Assembly: GCA_001305055.1 (NCBI GenBank)
Contig: BBZX01000002.1
Coordinates: 124,001-188,000, forward strand
Source of the DNA: Clostridia bacterium UC5.1-1C12
Lineage (GTDB): Bacteria > Bacillota_I > Bacilli_A > Erysipelotrichales > Erysipelotrichaceae
Direction: 5' to 3'
DNA: 64,000 bases
Under the pieces are notes generated by a model. It was not told the origin of the DNA, did not search any database, and saw only the letters and a list, made by a program, of their open reading frames with translations. The translations under genes were made by a program, and so were the position numbers. This document shows, in pieces, positions 20,229 to 31,715 of this stretch. Within the stretch, counting starts at the first letter, position 1. Every line of letters starts with the position of its first letter.

Positions 20229-22957
20229 ATGACATTCAAGAAGTTATTGACACAAAATAATTTAATTAAGCATAGAAAAAATGAAGCAGATAAAGAAAGG
20301 CTGCAATTGAAACAGCGTTTATCGGCTTTGTCTTTACTGAGCGAAGAAGCGCTGTTGAAAAAATTCAATCAAAACATGAATGGTTTTAATGAGGAACAGG
20401 CACAGCTCATGCGTGAAAAATATGGGGCAAATATACTGCCGAAGCAGAAGGCTGATTGGGCGGGACTGCGTCTTTTGCGCTGCTTATTTACACCTTTTAC
20501 CTTGATTCTGATGGCATTGATGGCGGTTTCCTATATTACTGATGTAATGATGGTGAGTGCCAGGGATCAAGATTTTTCTAAGATCATTATCATTTTTGTG
20601 ATGATTACCCTAAGCACTGTAATACGTTTTGTTCAGGAAACTAAATCCAGCCGGGAAGCTGAGAAGCTGAATGAAATGGTAGAAACAATAACCTTGGTTT
20701 ATCGAAATCAGACAGCGAAAGAAATTCCGGCGGATGAAGTAGTTGCCGGTGATTTGGTGCGGCTGGCCGCGGGTGATTTAGTCGTTGCTGATGTAAGAAT
20801 TCTGCAGGCTAAGGATCTGTTTATCGCACAGGCTTCATTAAGCGGCGAGAGTGATCCGCTTGAGAAGCAGGGTATCGCTTTGAGTGAGCCGGCGGCATCA
20901 GTAACAGACAGTGTGAACCTTGCCTTTATGGGCAGCAATGTAGTCAGCGGCTCAGCATTATGCATTGTTATCGCTGTAGGCTCCGATACTTTCTTTGGCA
21001 GTATGGCAGAAAGCTTCAGTGAACCGCAGGATGCCACCAGCTTTGAAAAGGGTATGAATGCGGTCACTGAAATATTGATGCGTTTCATGCTGGTTATGGT
21101 ACCTATCGTATTTGTAATCAATGGTTTTACTAAGCATGATTGGCTGAGTGCCTTCATGTTTGCGGTATCGATTGCTGTCGGTATGACGCCGGAAATGCTG
21201 CCGATGATTTGTACGACATGTCTGGCGAAGGGCGCGTTAGTGATGTCGAAGCAAAAGACGATTATTAAAGATTTAAATGCAATTCAGAATTTTGGCGCAA
21301 TGGATATTCTATGTACTGATAAAACCGGTACTCTGACTTTAGATAAGGTTGCCCTTGAATATCATCTTGATGTTTTAGGCAATGAAGATTCAAGAGTGCT
21401 GCGCCATGCCTTTTTAAACAGCTATTTTCAGACGGGATTAAAAAATCTGCTTGATGCGGCAATCATTGAAAGAACCTTTGAGGAAGCAGAACATGATGAA
21501 ACATTTGCCTCTTTAAGCACTCTGTATGAAAAGGCAGATGAAATTCCCTATGATTTTAACCGCCGCCGTATGAGTGTTGTTGTAAAGGATGGAAATGGCA
21601 AAACACAGCTGATTACTAAGGGAGCCGTAGAGGAAATCTTAAAAATCTGTACCCATGCGGAAATCAATCATCAATCAGAGGTGATGAGTGAAAAGCTGCG
21701 TGATCAAATTTTAAAAACTGTCGCTGATTTTAATGATCGGGGACTGCGGGTACTCGCTGTTGCGCAGAAAACAAATCCGCGGGAGGCCGGCATGTTTGGC
21801 GTAGAAGATGAGAAGGATATGATACTGATTGGTTATCTTGCTTTTCTTGATCCGCCAAAAGTTACCGCAAAGAGTGCGATTGCCAGTCTGCATGAATATG
21901 GTACTGAGGTAAAGGTACTGACTGGTGACAGTGATCGGGTTACCCGCAGTATCTGTGAACAGGTGGGGATCGATGCCGGCCACATTGTAATGGGTTTTGA
22001 AATTGAAGCGATGAGCGATGATGAATTGAAAGCGTTGGTGGAGGAATGTAAGGTTTTTGCGAAGCTGTCACCGGATCAAAAGGCACGGATCGTCGAGCAG
22101 CTAAAGGCGAATGGTCATACAGTGGGGTATATGGGGATGGCATTAATGATGCCATGGCAATGCGTAAAGCAGATGTCGGTATTTCAGTAGATACAGCGGT
22201 GGATATAGCGAAGGAAACGGCCGATGTCATTTTGCTTGAAAAGGATTTAATGGTATTAAAGGAAGGCATTCTTGAGGGACGCCGCACCTATGCGAATACA
22301 ATTAAATATATTAAGATGACTGCCAGCTCCAGCTTTGGCAATATGTTTTCAGTTCTCTGCGCCAGTGCTTTTCTGCCTTTCTTACCGATGACCTCAATTC
22401 AGCTGATCCTGCTTTCTCTGGTATATGATCTCTCCTGTGCGGCAATTCCATGGGATAATGTCGATTCAGAATTGCTGCTTCAGCCAAAGCCGTGGGCAGC
22501 TGAGAGTATCAGCGAGTTTATGCTTTGGATGGGCCCCATTAGTTCGGCGTTTGATCTCTGCACCTATCTACTGCTTTATTTTGTAATTGCCCCAATGGCA
22601 GTGAACGGTGGCTATCATACGCTTACAGATCAAAGCAGCATTACCTTATTTATTTCTGTTTTTCAAACCGGGTGGTTTATTGAATCCATGTGGACACAGA
22701 CGCTTGTGCTGCATACACTGCGCTCAGCCAAGCTGCCATTTATACAGACAAGAGCTTCTAAACCGGTTATTTTGCTGTCATTGGCAGGCATCTTCCTGCT
22801 GACGCTGCTGCCGTCCACCCCAATCGGCGAGGCCATAGGTTTAGTCAGCATGCCTTTGATGTATTATGGCTGGCTGATGCTGATCGTAGCCGCTTATCTG
22901 GTTATTACTACTGTTGTAAAGTATTTTTATATCCGCAGATATGGGGAATTATTATAA
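20229..22957 (+). CDS. mgtA: Magnesium-importing P-type ATPase MgtA (one frameshift)
   Basis: About 909 residues. P-type motifs: [12 protein letters not shown] (actuator TGES-like loop), MTPEMLPMI in TM4 (typical of Mg2+ P3B ATPases), the phosphorylated Asp in CTDKTGTLT, and the hinge GDGINDA. The frame breaks at 22133: GGGG needs a fifth G to read [18 protein letters not shown] and then continues to 22957. ATG 20229 follows AAAGGAGG. It imports Mg2+ using ATP; the upstream M-box fits this exactly. The break is probably not real. Confidence 0.9.
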
Positions 22958-22961
22958 GCAA

Positions 22962-22990
22962 AACATCGGGTCAGCGGCCCGATGTTGTTT
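22962..22990 (+). terminator. Intrinsic terminator after mgtA
   Basis: AACATCGGG and CCCGATGTT form a 9-bp stem with loop TCAGCGG, followed by GTTTT. Confidence 0.85.
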
Positions 22991-23115
22991 TAATATTTAA
23001 TAGCATATCTTCATCTGCCGTTAAAGGAAGCATAGAAATCATTATACGCGACCTTCACAAAGGCATAGACGATCATAACAGATATTCATTGTGCGTCCTT
23101 CAGAAAGATACAATT

Positions 23116-23527
23116 TTACGAAAGATGCTGACGATCCTGAAGCAGGACAATGCCGGTGCAAAACATACCGATGCCGAGTAATGTAAAGCCGGTGTGCAAA
23201 TCAAGCTTATTAAGGATCGATAAAACTAAGACCGCTGTACCCATTGCCGCCACGATTGCTTTGAGCACTGTCTGTATCACTTCATTGATTCGATTCATGA
23301 TTGATTCATTTTTGGGACATGCTTTTCCCTGCATTAACTCATCAACACTGACATTCAAGATTTCCGCCAATTTAGGCATTGAATTAATATCCGGACATGA
23401 CAGATCACGTTCCCATTTTGATACTGCCTTGTCTGTCACATTCATTTTATCTGCGAGCACTGCCTGCGTCATTCCCTGTTCCTTACGCAGTGACGCAATC
23501 ATTTCACCTAGTGTTTTGTTTTTTCAT
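23116..23527 (-). CDS. XRE-family regulator with C-terminal membrane helices (frameshift at the start)
   Basis: About 137 residues. The HTH is IASLRKEQGMTQAVLADKMN, then VTDKAVSKWERDLSCPD, followed by two hydrophobic segments (AIVAAMGTAVLVLSIL and FTLLGIGMFCTGIVLL). The natural start is ATG 23527, eight bases after AAAGGAG. The code then reads MKNKTLGEMIASL only if one A of the run of six is removed, so here the homopolymer is one base too long. Membrane-anchored XRE proteins of this type are usual in Firmicutes; target unknown. Confidence 0.7.
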
Positions 23528-23625
23528 TTTGTTGTCTCCTTTAACATAAGCTCATTGTAACAGATGCGCTCAGCGACTCAACCGACCATCAGTTTACCTT
23601 TCGGATTTTTTGGTTTACCTGCAGT

Positions 23626-24018
23626 TTACTGATTCATTAAATTACTGGTATATTCAATTTTATTACTCAAAACATCATCATAATATTGCTGTTTTGCATC
23701 GATATAAGCAATACTTTCATTGATTTGATTTAACTGTGTAAGCAATGCCTGTTTTTTATCATTTAAAATCATTTTACGGGTTGGAATTGAAGCGCGTCCC
23801 ATTAGGCAAAGAGTGACATAATGCTGCATTTCTTTGATCCCCATCCCGCAGTTTTTTAAGCAGGATAGGCTTCTTATCCATTCAATATCTCTCTCATCAA
23901 ATACCCGATAATTGTGATTATCTCTTTTCACATTGGGAACAAGGCCTTCATTGCAGTAAAATTTCAGTGTTTCATAAGTAAGACCTGTTTTCAGACAAGC
24001 TTCTTTCATGTTAAACAT
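23626..24018 (-). CDS. MerR-family regulator
   Basis: 130 residues: HTH and wing FNMKEACLKTGLTYETLKFY and CNEGLVPNVKRDNHNYRVFDERDIEWI, then a C-terminal dimerisation coil (LLTQLNQINESIAYIDAKQ). The type is the AdhR/NmlR-like subgroup that controls aldo/keto reductases and aldehyde stress genes. ATG 24018 follows AAAGGAG. It is divergent from the aldo/keto reductase gene and shares its regulatory region, which has a MerR-style promoter. Confidence 0.8.
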   Translation of the reverse strand: MFNMKEACLKTGLTYETLKFYCNEGLVPNVKRDNHNYRVFDERDIEWIRSLSCLKNCGMGIKEMQHYVTLCLMGRASIPTRKMILNDKKQALLTQLNQINESIAYIDAKQQYYDDVLSNKIEYTSNLMNQ

Positions 24019-24045
24019 CGTGTGTCTCCTTTATTAAAATAAGTA

Positions 24046-24076
24046 TTGACCGGTAGCTGCTACCGACATGTATAAT
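24046..24076 (+). promoter_or_regulatory. MerR-type promoter with dyad in a 19-bp spacer
   Basis: TTGACC (24046-24051) and TATAAT (24071-24076) are 19 bp apart, the overlong spacer typical of MerR activation. CGGTAGC-T-GCTACCG (24051-24065) is a perfect palindrome in the spacer. Confidence 0.8.
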
Positions 24077-24120
24077 CCAATTGTAGCTGAAATATAGCAG
24101 CTGTCAAGGAGGAAATATTT

Positions 24121-24980
24121 ATGGAATATGTATACTTAAGTAACGGTGTTGAAATGCCTAAGCTGGGTTTCGGTGTTTTTCAAATAGCAAAAGAGGACTG
24201 TGAACAATGTGTATTAGATGCTATTCAAGCAGGCTATCGCCATTTTGATACAGCTCAATCTTATTTTAATGAGGAAGAGGTTGGGAATGCCGTTAGTAAG
24301 TGCAAAATACCGAGAAATGAGTTATTTATCACGACGAAGGTGTGGATTGATAACTATGGTTACGATAAGACAAAACATTCACTTTATTTGTCAATGGAAA
24401 AGCTTAAAACGGACGTGATTGATTTAGTCTTATTGCATCAGCCTTTTAATGATATTTATGGTTCCTATCGCGCATTGGAGGAATTATATGAGGCAGGCAG
24501 GATCAGAGCTATTGGTGTCAGCAATTTTCCGCCGGATCGCTTAGCGGATATTGCTGCGTTTAACCGTATTAAGCCACATGTGAATCAGGTAGAAACAAAT
24601 CCGCTTAATCAACAGATCAAAGCACAGATGAATATGGTAAAAAGAGGTGTGCAGATTGAAGCATGGGCTCCGTTTGGCGAAGGGAAAAGCAACATGTTTG
24701 CGAATCCGGTATTAAAAGCAATCGCAGATACTCATGGAAAGTCAGTCGCTCAGGTTATTTTAAGATGGCTTATGCAGCGAAATATTGTAGCTTTGGCTAA
24801 ATCGACACATAGTGAGCGAATGAAAGAAAATATAAATATTTTTGATTTTCAACTTTCAGAGGAGGAAATGAGTAATATTGCGCAATTAGATACAGGTACC
24901 AGTCTGTTTTTGATCATCAAACACCGGAAACAGTTGATATGTTTGTGAAAATGATTCAGGATCGTAAGGATAAAATCTAA
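24121..24980 (+). CDS. Aldo/keto reductase, MerR-controlled (one frameshift near the end)
   Basis: About 286 residues. AKR features: GFGVFQ at the N-terminus, catalytic Asp and Tyr in FDTAQSYFNEEEVG, Lys in FITTKVW, His in VLLHQP, and the cofactor-binding end LAKSTHSERMKENINIFDF. NADPH-dependent reduction of aldehydes is expected. The frame breaks at 24907: one extra T reads LFFDHQTPETVDMFVKMI and ends at TAA 24978-24980. Expression from the MerR-type promoter suggests induction by reactive aldehydes or electrophiles. Confidence 0.85.
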
Positions 24981-25061
24981 AAAGTTAATGTGTGTCATCA
25001 TGGCTGATCTATTGTACAGTTTTGTGAAAAGGTTTAAAATTAAGAAAAAAGGAGGATCACT

Positions 25062-25679
25062 ATGAAGGTATTAATGATTAACGGCAGTCCGCATCCAACC
25101 GGGAATACTTCAATCGCGCTGAATGAAATGGCAAAGATCTTCAGTGATGAATCGATTGAGACAGAAATCCTGCAGATTGGCAATCAGGCGATACGAGGCT
25201 GCATCGCCTGTGGTACGTGTCATGAATTGGGGCAGTGTGTATTTAATGATATCGTCAATGAAGCGGCTTTAAAATTTGCGGAATGCGATGGCTTGGTTAT
25301 TGCCAGTCCGGTCTATTACGCATCAGCAAATGCGACGCTGATTGCCTTTTTGGATCGTTTATTTTACAGCACGCGCTTTGATAAAACGATGAAGACAGGC
25401 GCCAGTGTCGTCGTGGCAAGACGAGGCGGTTTATCCTCAACCTTTGATGAATTAAATAAGTATTTTACTATTTCCGGTATGCCGGTTGCTTCCAGTCACT
25501 ATTGGAACAGTGTACATGGCAGAAGTGCCGGTGAAGCGCTGCAGGATGGCGAGGGTCTTCAGACAATGCGCACGTTAGCAAGAAATATGGCATTTTTGAT
25601 GAAGAGCATTGAGCTGGGGAAAGCGGCTTATGGCCTGCCGGCAAAGGAAGCGGCTGTGCATACTCACTTCATCAGATAG
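25062..25679 (+). CDS. Flavodoxin-like NAD(P)H-dependent FMN oxidoreductase
   Basis: 205 residues. FMN phosphate loop MINGSPHPTGNTSIAL, the Cys-rich IRGCIACGTCHELGQC segment of the iron-sulfur flavoprotein/NADPH-dependent reductase group, and ASPVYYASANATLIAFLDRL. ATG 25062 follows AAAGGAGG. The gene is intact and ends at a terminator shared with the convergent NagB-like gene. Likely a general flavin reductase; perhaps co-induced with the neighbouring reductase. Confidence 0.8.
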   Translation: MKVLMINGSPHPTGNTSIALNEMAKIFSDESIETEILQIGNQAIRGCIACGTCHELGQCVFNDIVNEAALKFAECDGLVIASPVYYASANATLIAFLDRLFYSTRFDKTMKTGASVVVARRGGLSSTFDELNKYFTISGMPVASSHYWNSVHGRSAGEALQDGEGLQTMRTLARNMAFLMKSIELGKAAYGLPAKEAAVHTHFIR

Positions 25680-25696
25680 TATTTAAACAGAAACAG

Positions 25697-25725
25697 AAAA
25701 AAGGTATACGGATGTATGCCTTTTT
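25697..25725. terminator. Bidirectional terminator
   Basis: AAAAAGGTATAC and GTATGCCTTTTT with a 4-nt loop; serves the flavin reductase (plus) and the NagB-like gene (minus). Confidence 0.8.
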
Positions 25726-25731
25726 ATATGC

Positions 25732-26480
25732 TTATTTAATTTTATCGAGAATCTCACTAGCCGCTTCTTCATCAAGGATCACGGTTACGTCTTGATGCAG
25801 CTGAAAGATAGAAACCGGGAAATCCTGTGTAATCGGTTCAAAGAATGCCTTTCGCGCTGTTTCTGCCTTTGCTTTGCCGGACAGGATGAAGACAATGCTG
25901 TCAGCGTCCATGATCGTTTTTGGCCCCATCGTAATATAATGCTCCGGAATCCTTGTTTCATCATCAGAATTCAAGTCCTCATGAAGCAGCTGAACCATCA
26001 GAGCTTCAATCACCTTGGTCGCATGGGCATCAATTGTATGTACACCCTCATCCCAGCTTTTAAATGTCTGCGGCTGATTGCCGCAGAAATGACCATTCGT
26101 ACCGATTCCCATCAGCACCAAATCCAAGCCGCCGTCCTGTTTGATTTCATCGTCAACCCGATCTTTATTGGCTTCCGTCAGATTGTGGATATGGTCATCA
26201 GTTACGTTTGCCAGATTGAAATATTTGCGGTCCAGACTGGCTCGGCAGATTCCCACCGGATCATCCTTATACCAGAATTCATCAAAAATATAATAATGCA
26301 CATGATTGAAATAAGCCTTATCCCTTACCTGCTTTGCTAACAGCTTATACCCCTCAACCGGTGTTTCACCGGTGGTGATCGCAATGTTCACCCTTTTTTT
26401 GTGCTGTGCATATGCTTCAGCATCAGCTGAGCCATCACCTGACTCAATTCCTGATAATCTTTGGTAACTATAAAACGCAT
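25732..26480 (-). CDS. Glucosamine-6-phosphate deaminase-like isomerase, NagB family (one frameshift)
   Basis: About 249 residues. TTGETPVEGY (substrate phosphate loop), YYIFDEFW and LVLMGIGTNGHFCGNQP are the NagB/GalF-like motifs. The DEY of true NagB is DEF here. The true start is ATG 26480 after GGGAGG; the first 28 codons are in another frame and join if one A is added to the run of seven at about 26398 (STKKRVNIAITTG). It would isomerise/deaminate an amino-sugar phosphate or a related sugar phosphate. It is divergent from the LevR-like regulator of the mannose-type PTS with a SIS protein, which suggests a shared pathway. Confidence 0.7.
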
Positions 26481-26864
26481 AATTGACCTCCCTTTATGAA
26501 TAACTTCACTCTAACGCATCAACACATCATTTAATGTCACTGTCAGCAAGTTAAACACAAAGACGGATAAAATCATCACTATTATTTTAAGACTAAACCT
26601 AATTCTTCAGATTGCATTGATTCTCAACACAACCTGAGATTTTTGTCATAAATGCTCCTTTTTTCAGTGAAGCTGCCAAATTATTCCAAGCTATCTGCAA
26701 ATTAGTGTCGACAACAGCACATCTTTTTAAAGTAAAATTAAATTAAACCTCAGTCTATGATGAAATTAAGCGGCACTGTGCTGAAACCGTCAACACATGC
26801 CACACAGGGGAATCCATTTGTTTATGATAAAGGCAGATGAAGGACTGTCTTTAAGAAAGGATCT
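26481..26864. other. 384-bp divergent intergenic region, no gene seen
   Basis: Separates the NagB-like gene (minus) and the LevR-like gene (plus). AT-rich, with no open frame of note, no hairpin with T-run, and no sigma-54 -24/-12 pair that I could find on either strand. Promoters for both genes must lie here. Confidence 0.5.
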
Positions 26865-29593
26865 ATGATGGATAAAGCAACAAAGAGTGAAATTTATGAT
26901 TTGATACTTCAATGTACCTTAGAATTCTGCAGTTCACAAAAGCTGAACAGTGATTCAGCAACACTGGGGGAACGTCTGAATATATCAAGATCTTTAGCTT
27001 CACAATATCTCAATGAATATTTTAAAGACGGCACTTTCATTAAGATATCAACACGGCCGGTTTATTTTTTGGATAAGAAAACCGTGGAGAAAAGTTTTCG
27101 CATTGATTTAAAAAGCAATGAATTCTATGATGTGAATGAACTGATTCAGCTTGTTGAAAAGGGACTGCTCGCGCAGAAAAGCTTCCTGCAGGCAATTGGT
27201 CATGATACATCGCTGGCTTACTGCATCATGCAGTGTCAGTCAGCCATCAAATATCCGCCTAATGGACTGCCGATTCTTCTGTATGGTGAGCATGGTGTCG
27301 GCAAGACATATCTGAGTCATTTGATTTATCAGTATGCCTTAGAAGAAAGAATCATCCCGGATGATGCGAAGCTGATGTTTCTTCATGAAGCTGACAGCAA
27401 TCTTGATGATTATAAAAAAATCTTCGGCTCGATGCACATTCAGGGTGATAAAAAACTGCTTCAGGAAGGACTGCTGGCTAAAGCAAAGAATGGCATTTTG
27501 GTTATCGATCATGCGGAAACATTGTCTGATAAATGCTACCGGCAGCTGATGAGCTACATGAAAAGCGGCGACTATACGGTTGAAAACTATGGCACTTTTC
27601 ATTCCGCGACACGGTTAGTCATGACGAGCTGTGTTGATCCAAAAGAGAATATTGACAGTCTGTTTCTTCACAATGTACCGATTTTATGTCAGATACCTTC
27701 ATTGGAAGAACGGCCTCTGGAGGATAAAGAAGCGTTTGTGATCCACTTTCTAAAAGAAGAGGAGGAGAATCTGCGCAAGCAGATTTATCTCTCAAGCAAG
27801 GCATTTGCGGCATTAATTGAAGGTCATTATAAGAATAACATTGAGGAATTAATCGGCTGCATCAAGACCAGCTGTGCGAATGCTTATTTAGCCAGTGACC
27901 AAGCTTCAAAGAAACTGGAAATTTATTTGTATCATTTACCCGTATCAGCAATCAGTGCCGTTCTGCCGTAAACGAGGAAGAAAATCTGATCTGTGTCGAT
28001 CAGACGGTCAATCACAGCATCAGCGGTAAACTGCTGAGTTACTTTGACTATATGCTTGAATTATATCACGAGTATGAAAAGGGGAATCTGAGTGATAAAC
28101 AATTCAGCGAAAAATGCTTTGAAGGCATGAATCAGTATTATGACTACATTGTATTTGAAAGAAAATATACCAATCCCAGGGTATCCGCTTATGAAAAATT
28201 AATCGTGAATATCTTTGAGAATATGCTGGATCAATACGATATTTATATCCCCGCCAACTGTGCCTTTGTCATTGCCAGAATCATTTACAATATGATGCAG
28301 ATGGTATCAAGCATTAAGGCATGGGAACTTAAAAATAAAGAAAGCATTCAGCATCTGTTGAATTGTCTGAAGCAAAACTATGCCGCTGAGGCAAGTGTGG
28401 CTGTTGACGTGCAGCTTAAAATCAGACAAACGCTCGATATTGAATTAAACATGATGAATCTAGCTTTTCTGATCTTGAATATTCAGTTCTATAACCGTGA
28501 AATGAATCGTTATCTGTATAACTGTATGGTCCTCGCGCATGGATACTCCACCGCTTCCTCGATTGCGGATGCGGCAAATAAGCTGGTTGGTTCACATGTG
28601 ATGGACGCGATTGACATGCCGCTGAATACATCGGTGGATGAATTGATCTGCACCTTAAGGAAATACATCCGCCGCCGTAATCAAAATAAAGATTTGATTT
28701 TAATGGTAGATATGGGATCTTTAGAAGATATCGGCAATCAGATCAGTGATATCGCGAATATGCGGATTGGCGTTATCAACAATGTTTCTACCAAAATTGC
28801 CGTCAATATCGCCTATAAGGTAAAACAGGGACTTGAAATGAATGAGATTTTTTCTAGCATTACCAAGGAAACCTATCTGGATACCAAGATTATCAGTAAT
28901 GTGAAACGGAAAAAAGCAATAATTTTCACTTCCGAAACCGGTGAAACAGCGGCTGAGCGAGTGGTGCAGTTATTTAAAAACAGCCTGCCAAGACCGGTGG
29001 ATGTCAGCATATTTACTTATGATTACTATCGCCTGTCGAAGAATTTGGATGATGACGAGGTTTTCGCTCAGTTTGATGTGATCTTCGTTGCCGGTACGAT
29101 TCAGCTGCCTTTGGCTAAGGTTGCTTATGTATCGCTGGAGGATGTGATTGCTTTTAAGGATATCGACCGTATTTCCTTAATGCTGACCCGTTATTTCAGT
29201 GAAGCGGAGGCGGAACAGTTCAATAAGAATTTAGTGAAGAATTTTACACTTGAGAATGTGATGAATTATCTGACGATCCTCAATCCCGATAAGCTGATTA
29301 CTTATATTGAAGCGGCATTGTCACAGCTGCAGAATTTAATGGGTATTATGCTGCCGAATAAAACGATGGTCGGTATGTATATTCATATCAGCTGTCTTGT
29401 GGAACGGCTGATTACAAAGGATGACAGCGGCAAGAAGCTGGCGGAAGCGGGTTTATTGAATAAAGATGAAAAGCGTTTTGTGAAGATGTTTAATGAAAGC
29501 TTCACGGATTTATTAAATCATTACCGGGTGGTGATCCCGTTAAATGAAATACTCTATCTTTATGAATATATTTTTAAGGATTTAGGGATTTAG
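26865..29593 (+). CDS. LevR-like PRD/EIIA regulator with AAA+ domain lacking GAFTGA (one frameshift)
   Basis: About 909 residues. N-terminal HTH (LGERLNISRSLASQYLNE), an AAA+ domain with Walker A GEHGVGKT and Walker B ILVIDHAE, then PRD1, an EIIA-Man domain with the phosphorylatable His in LAHGYSTASSIA, an EIIB-like part (KKAIIFTSETGETAAERV) and PRD2. The frame breaks near 27950. The segment where sigma-54 activators carry GAFTGA reads IFGSMHIQGDKKLLQ, so contact with sigma-54 seems lost. It lies directly upstream of the PTS genes and is their regulator by position and domain type. Confidence 0.8.
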
Positions 29594-29653
29594 GCAGACA
29601 TCTGCGGCTGTTTGAGCTCACAGCTTCAGAGGTTAGCAGAAAGGGAGGAACTT

Positions 29654-30124
29654 ATGATTACATTATTTCGTATTGATTTTAGATTGCTGCACTTCCAGAC
29701 AGCACAGGTTTGGCCGCAGAAAACCGGCGCCAATGAGATCGTTGTTGCTAATGATGGTGTCGCCAAGGATGCGCTGAGAATCAGTCTGATGAAAATGTCA
29801 GCTCCGCATGGCTGTAAACTGAAAATCATACCGGTTGCGGAGGCGATCACATATCTGAACAGTGAGGCAAGCAAGGAGCGCAAGATTGAACTGCTTGTGG
29901 AAACCACTCATGATGCACTGCGGATTGCAGAGGAAGTAGAAGGCATCACAGCTTTAAATGCGGCTTTGATGAAGGGCGGCGAAGGCAAAAAGATGGTTAG
30001 TCCGTCATTAGCCTTTGCACCGGAGGATTTTGAGAATTTCAGAAAAATCTTAGCCAAAGGGATACGGGTAGAATCCTATGTGGCTCCGGATGATCGGCCG
30101 GTACCGATTGAAAAATATTTATAA
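29654..30124 (+). CDS. PTS EIIB, mannose/fructose/sorbose family
   Basis: 156 residues. The start RIDFRLLHFQTAQVW corresponds to the 'RIDDRLIHGQV..W' block; the phosphorylated His (LLHFQ) is kept, but the following Gly is Phe and the preceding DDR is DFR, a divergent version. ATG 29654 follows AGGGAGG. It is the first gene of an EIIB-EIIC-EIID-SIS-EIIA operon. Confidence 0.8.
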   Translation: MITLFRIDFRLLHFQTAQVWPQKTGANEIVVANDGVAKDALRISLMKMSAPHGCKLKIIPVAEAITYLNSEASKERKIELLVETTHDALRIAEEVEGITALNAALMKGGEGKKMVSPSLAFAPEDFENFRKILAKGIRVESYVAPDDRPVPIEKYL

Positions 30125-30142
30125 ATAAAAATAGGAGGATTT

Positions 30143-30880
30143 ATGACAACAGCACTATTATTAGGGTTAGTTTATGCGTTAGCCTGGTGTTCTGATAACT
30201 TTGCGGGCAGTTCCTATATGGATCGTCCAATCGTTGTAGGCGCGCTGACAGGTTTAGTTATGGGCAGATTTACAGAAGGCTTAATCATCGGAGGAACAAT
30301 GGAACTTGCCTGGATGGGATTTCTGCCTTATGCCGGAATGATTACTGGTGAAACACGAATTGGCGCCATTTTGGGAACATACTTTGCGATATCGACAGGA
30401 AATTCATTTGAAGTCGCTATTTCTATCGCATTGCCGGTAGCCATCTTAGGCGCCAACATTTCCACCACCTTTAATACGATCGGTTCTTATGTCATGCATA
30501 AATGCGATGGCTGGGCCGCTGAGGGTGAGTTTGAGAAAATCAATCGCTTTCATATCTGTTACGGTTTGATTAAATTATTATTTATGACTTCATTGGTTGT
30601 ACTTGCGGTATGGCTGGGTACGGATGCCATTACCAATCTGATCAACATGATTCCGGAGGGTATCATGAATGGTTTAAGCAAGGCATCTGACTTATTGCCG
30701 GCTGTCGGCTTTGCGATGCTGATCAATATCATGTGGGATAAACGCTTTATTCCATTATACTTTGTCGGCTTTGCGGCAGCTGCCTATCTGGGCTTAGATG
30801 TTATGGCAATTACGATCATTACATTATGTCTAGCCCTATACGGTATGTTTATGAAGGAAGGAGAAGCCGACTATGAGTGA
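30143..30880 (+). CDS. PTS EIIC, mannose family
   Basis: 245 residues with six to eight hydrophobic segments. The family opening is present (LGLVYALAWCSDNFAGSSYM, then PIVVGALTGLVMGRFTEGLI and GGTMELAWMGFLPYAG). AGGAGG lies seven bases before ATG 30143. The end overlaps the EIID start by eight bases. Sugar-conducting membrane subunit with EIID. Confidence 0.85.
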   Translation: MTTALLLGLVYALAWCSDNFAGSSYMDRPIVVGALTGLVMGRFTEGLIIGGTMELAWMGFLPYAGMITGETRIGAILGTYFAISTGNSFEVAISIALPVAILGANISTTFNTIGSYVMHKCDGWAAEGEFEKINRFHICYGLIKLLFMTSLVVLAVWLGTDAITNLINMIPEGIMNGLSKASDLLPAVGFAMLINIMWDKRFIPLYFVGFAAAAYLGLDVMAITIITLCLALYGMFMKEGEADYE

Positions 30881-31693
30881 GAAAAAGTTTGAGATCACTA
30901 AATCAGATCTGAATAAGTATTTTGGCGCAGTATGCCGGTGGAGCTTTCATACAACAGTGAACGGATGCATAATTTGTTTTATATTTATTCGTTAACACCG
31001 ATTTTTAAGAAAATCTATAAGGATGATCCGGAGGGCATGAAGCAGGCATTGCTGCGCCATGTGGAATTTTATAACACGACACCGCAGATTGAACCATGGG
31101 TAGTGGGGATCACCGCTGCCTTAGAGGTACAGAACGCGGAATCAGGCAATCAGATGGGGGATACGGTTACGGCCATCAAAACAGGATTAATGGGCCCGAT
31201 CTCTGTAATCGGCGATACTTTATTCTTTACGAGCGGTTTCCGTGTAATAGCGGCCAGTGTGGGCGCAGCGATGTGTATCGCCGGCAATCCATTTGGTATT
31301 CTCGTTTATTTCTTGATCTTCAATGTGCCTAATTATGTCTGTCATTGGTACGGCATTCATTACGGTTTCAAGCTGGGCAGCAGTTTTATTGATAAAGTGG
31401 TTGCTTCCGGCTTGCTGCAGAAGGTGACGGATATTGCTTTGACCGTTGGTTTGACAGTGTTGGGCGCGCTGACCTCATCGTATGTCTTCCTGTCAACAAA
31501 TCTTTCTATTACTTATGATCAGGCGGAGGTTTCTTTACAAGCGATTCTTGACGGTATCTGTCCGAATCTTTTGCCGCTTGCACTCACCCTGTTCTGTGCA
31601 TGGCTGATGCGTAAAAAGAATGTGAAGGCACCGATGCTGATGGTTACGGTTATTGTGGTCGGCGTTATTCTCGGCGCTTTTGGTATTATTTAA
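30873..31693 (+). CDS. PTS EIID, mannose family (one frameshift near the start)
   Basis: About 274 residues. ATG 30873 follows GAAGGAG inside the EIIC end. The first 19 codons (EKKFEITKSDLNKYF) join the rest if one T is added at 30920, reading KYFWRSMPVELSYNSERM, the conserved EIID opening. Later motifs: NTTPQIEPWVVGIT, GLMGPISVIGDTLF and a C-terminal hydrophobic half. It forms the membrane complex with EIIC. Confidence 0.85.
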
Positions 31694-31715
31694 AGTTGGA
31701 AAGGATTTGTAAGGT

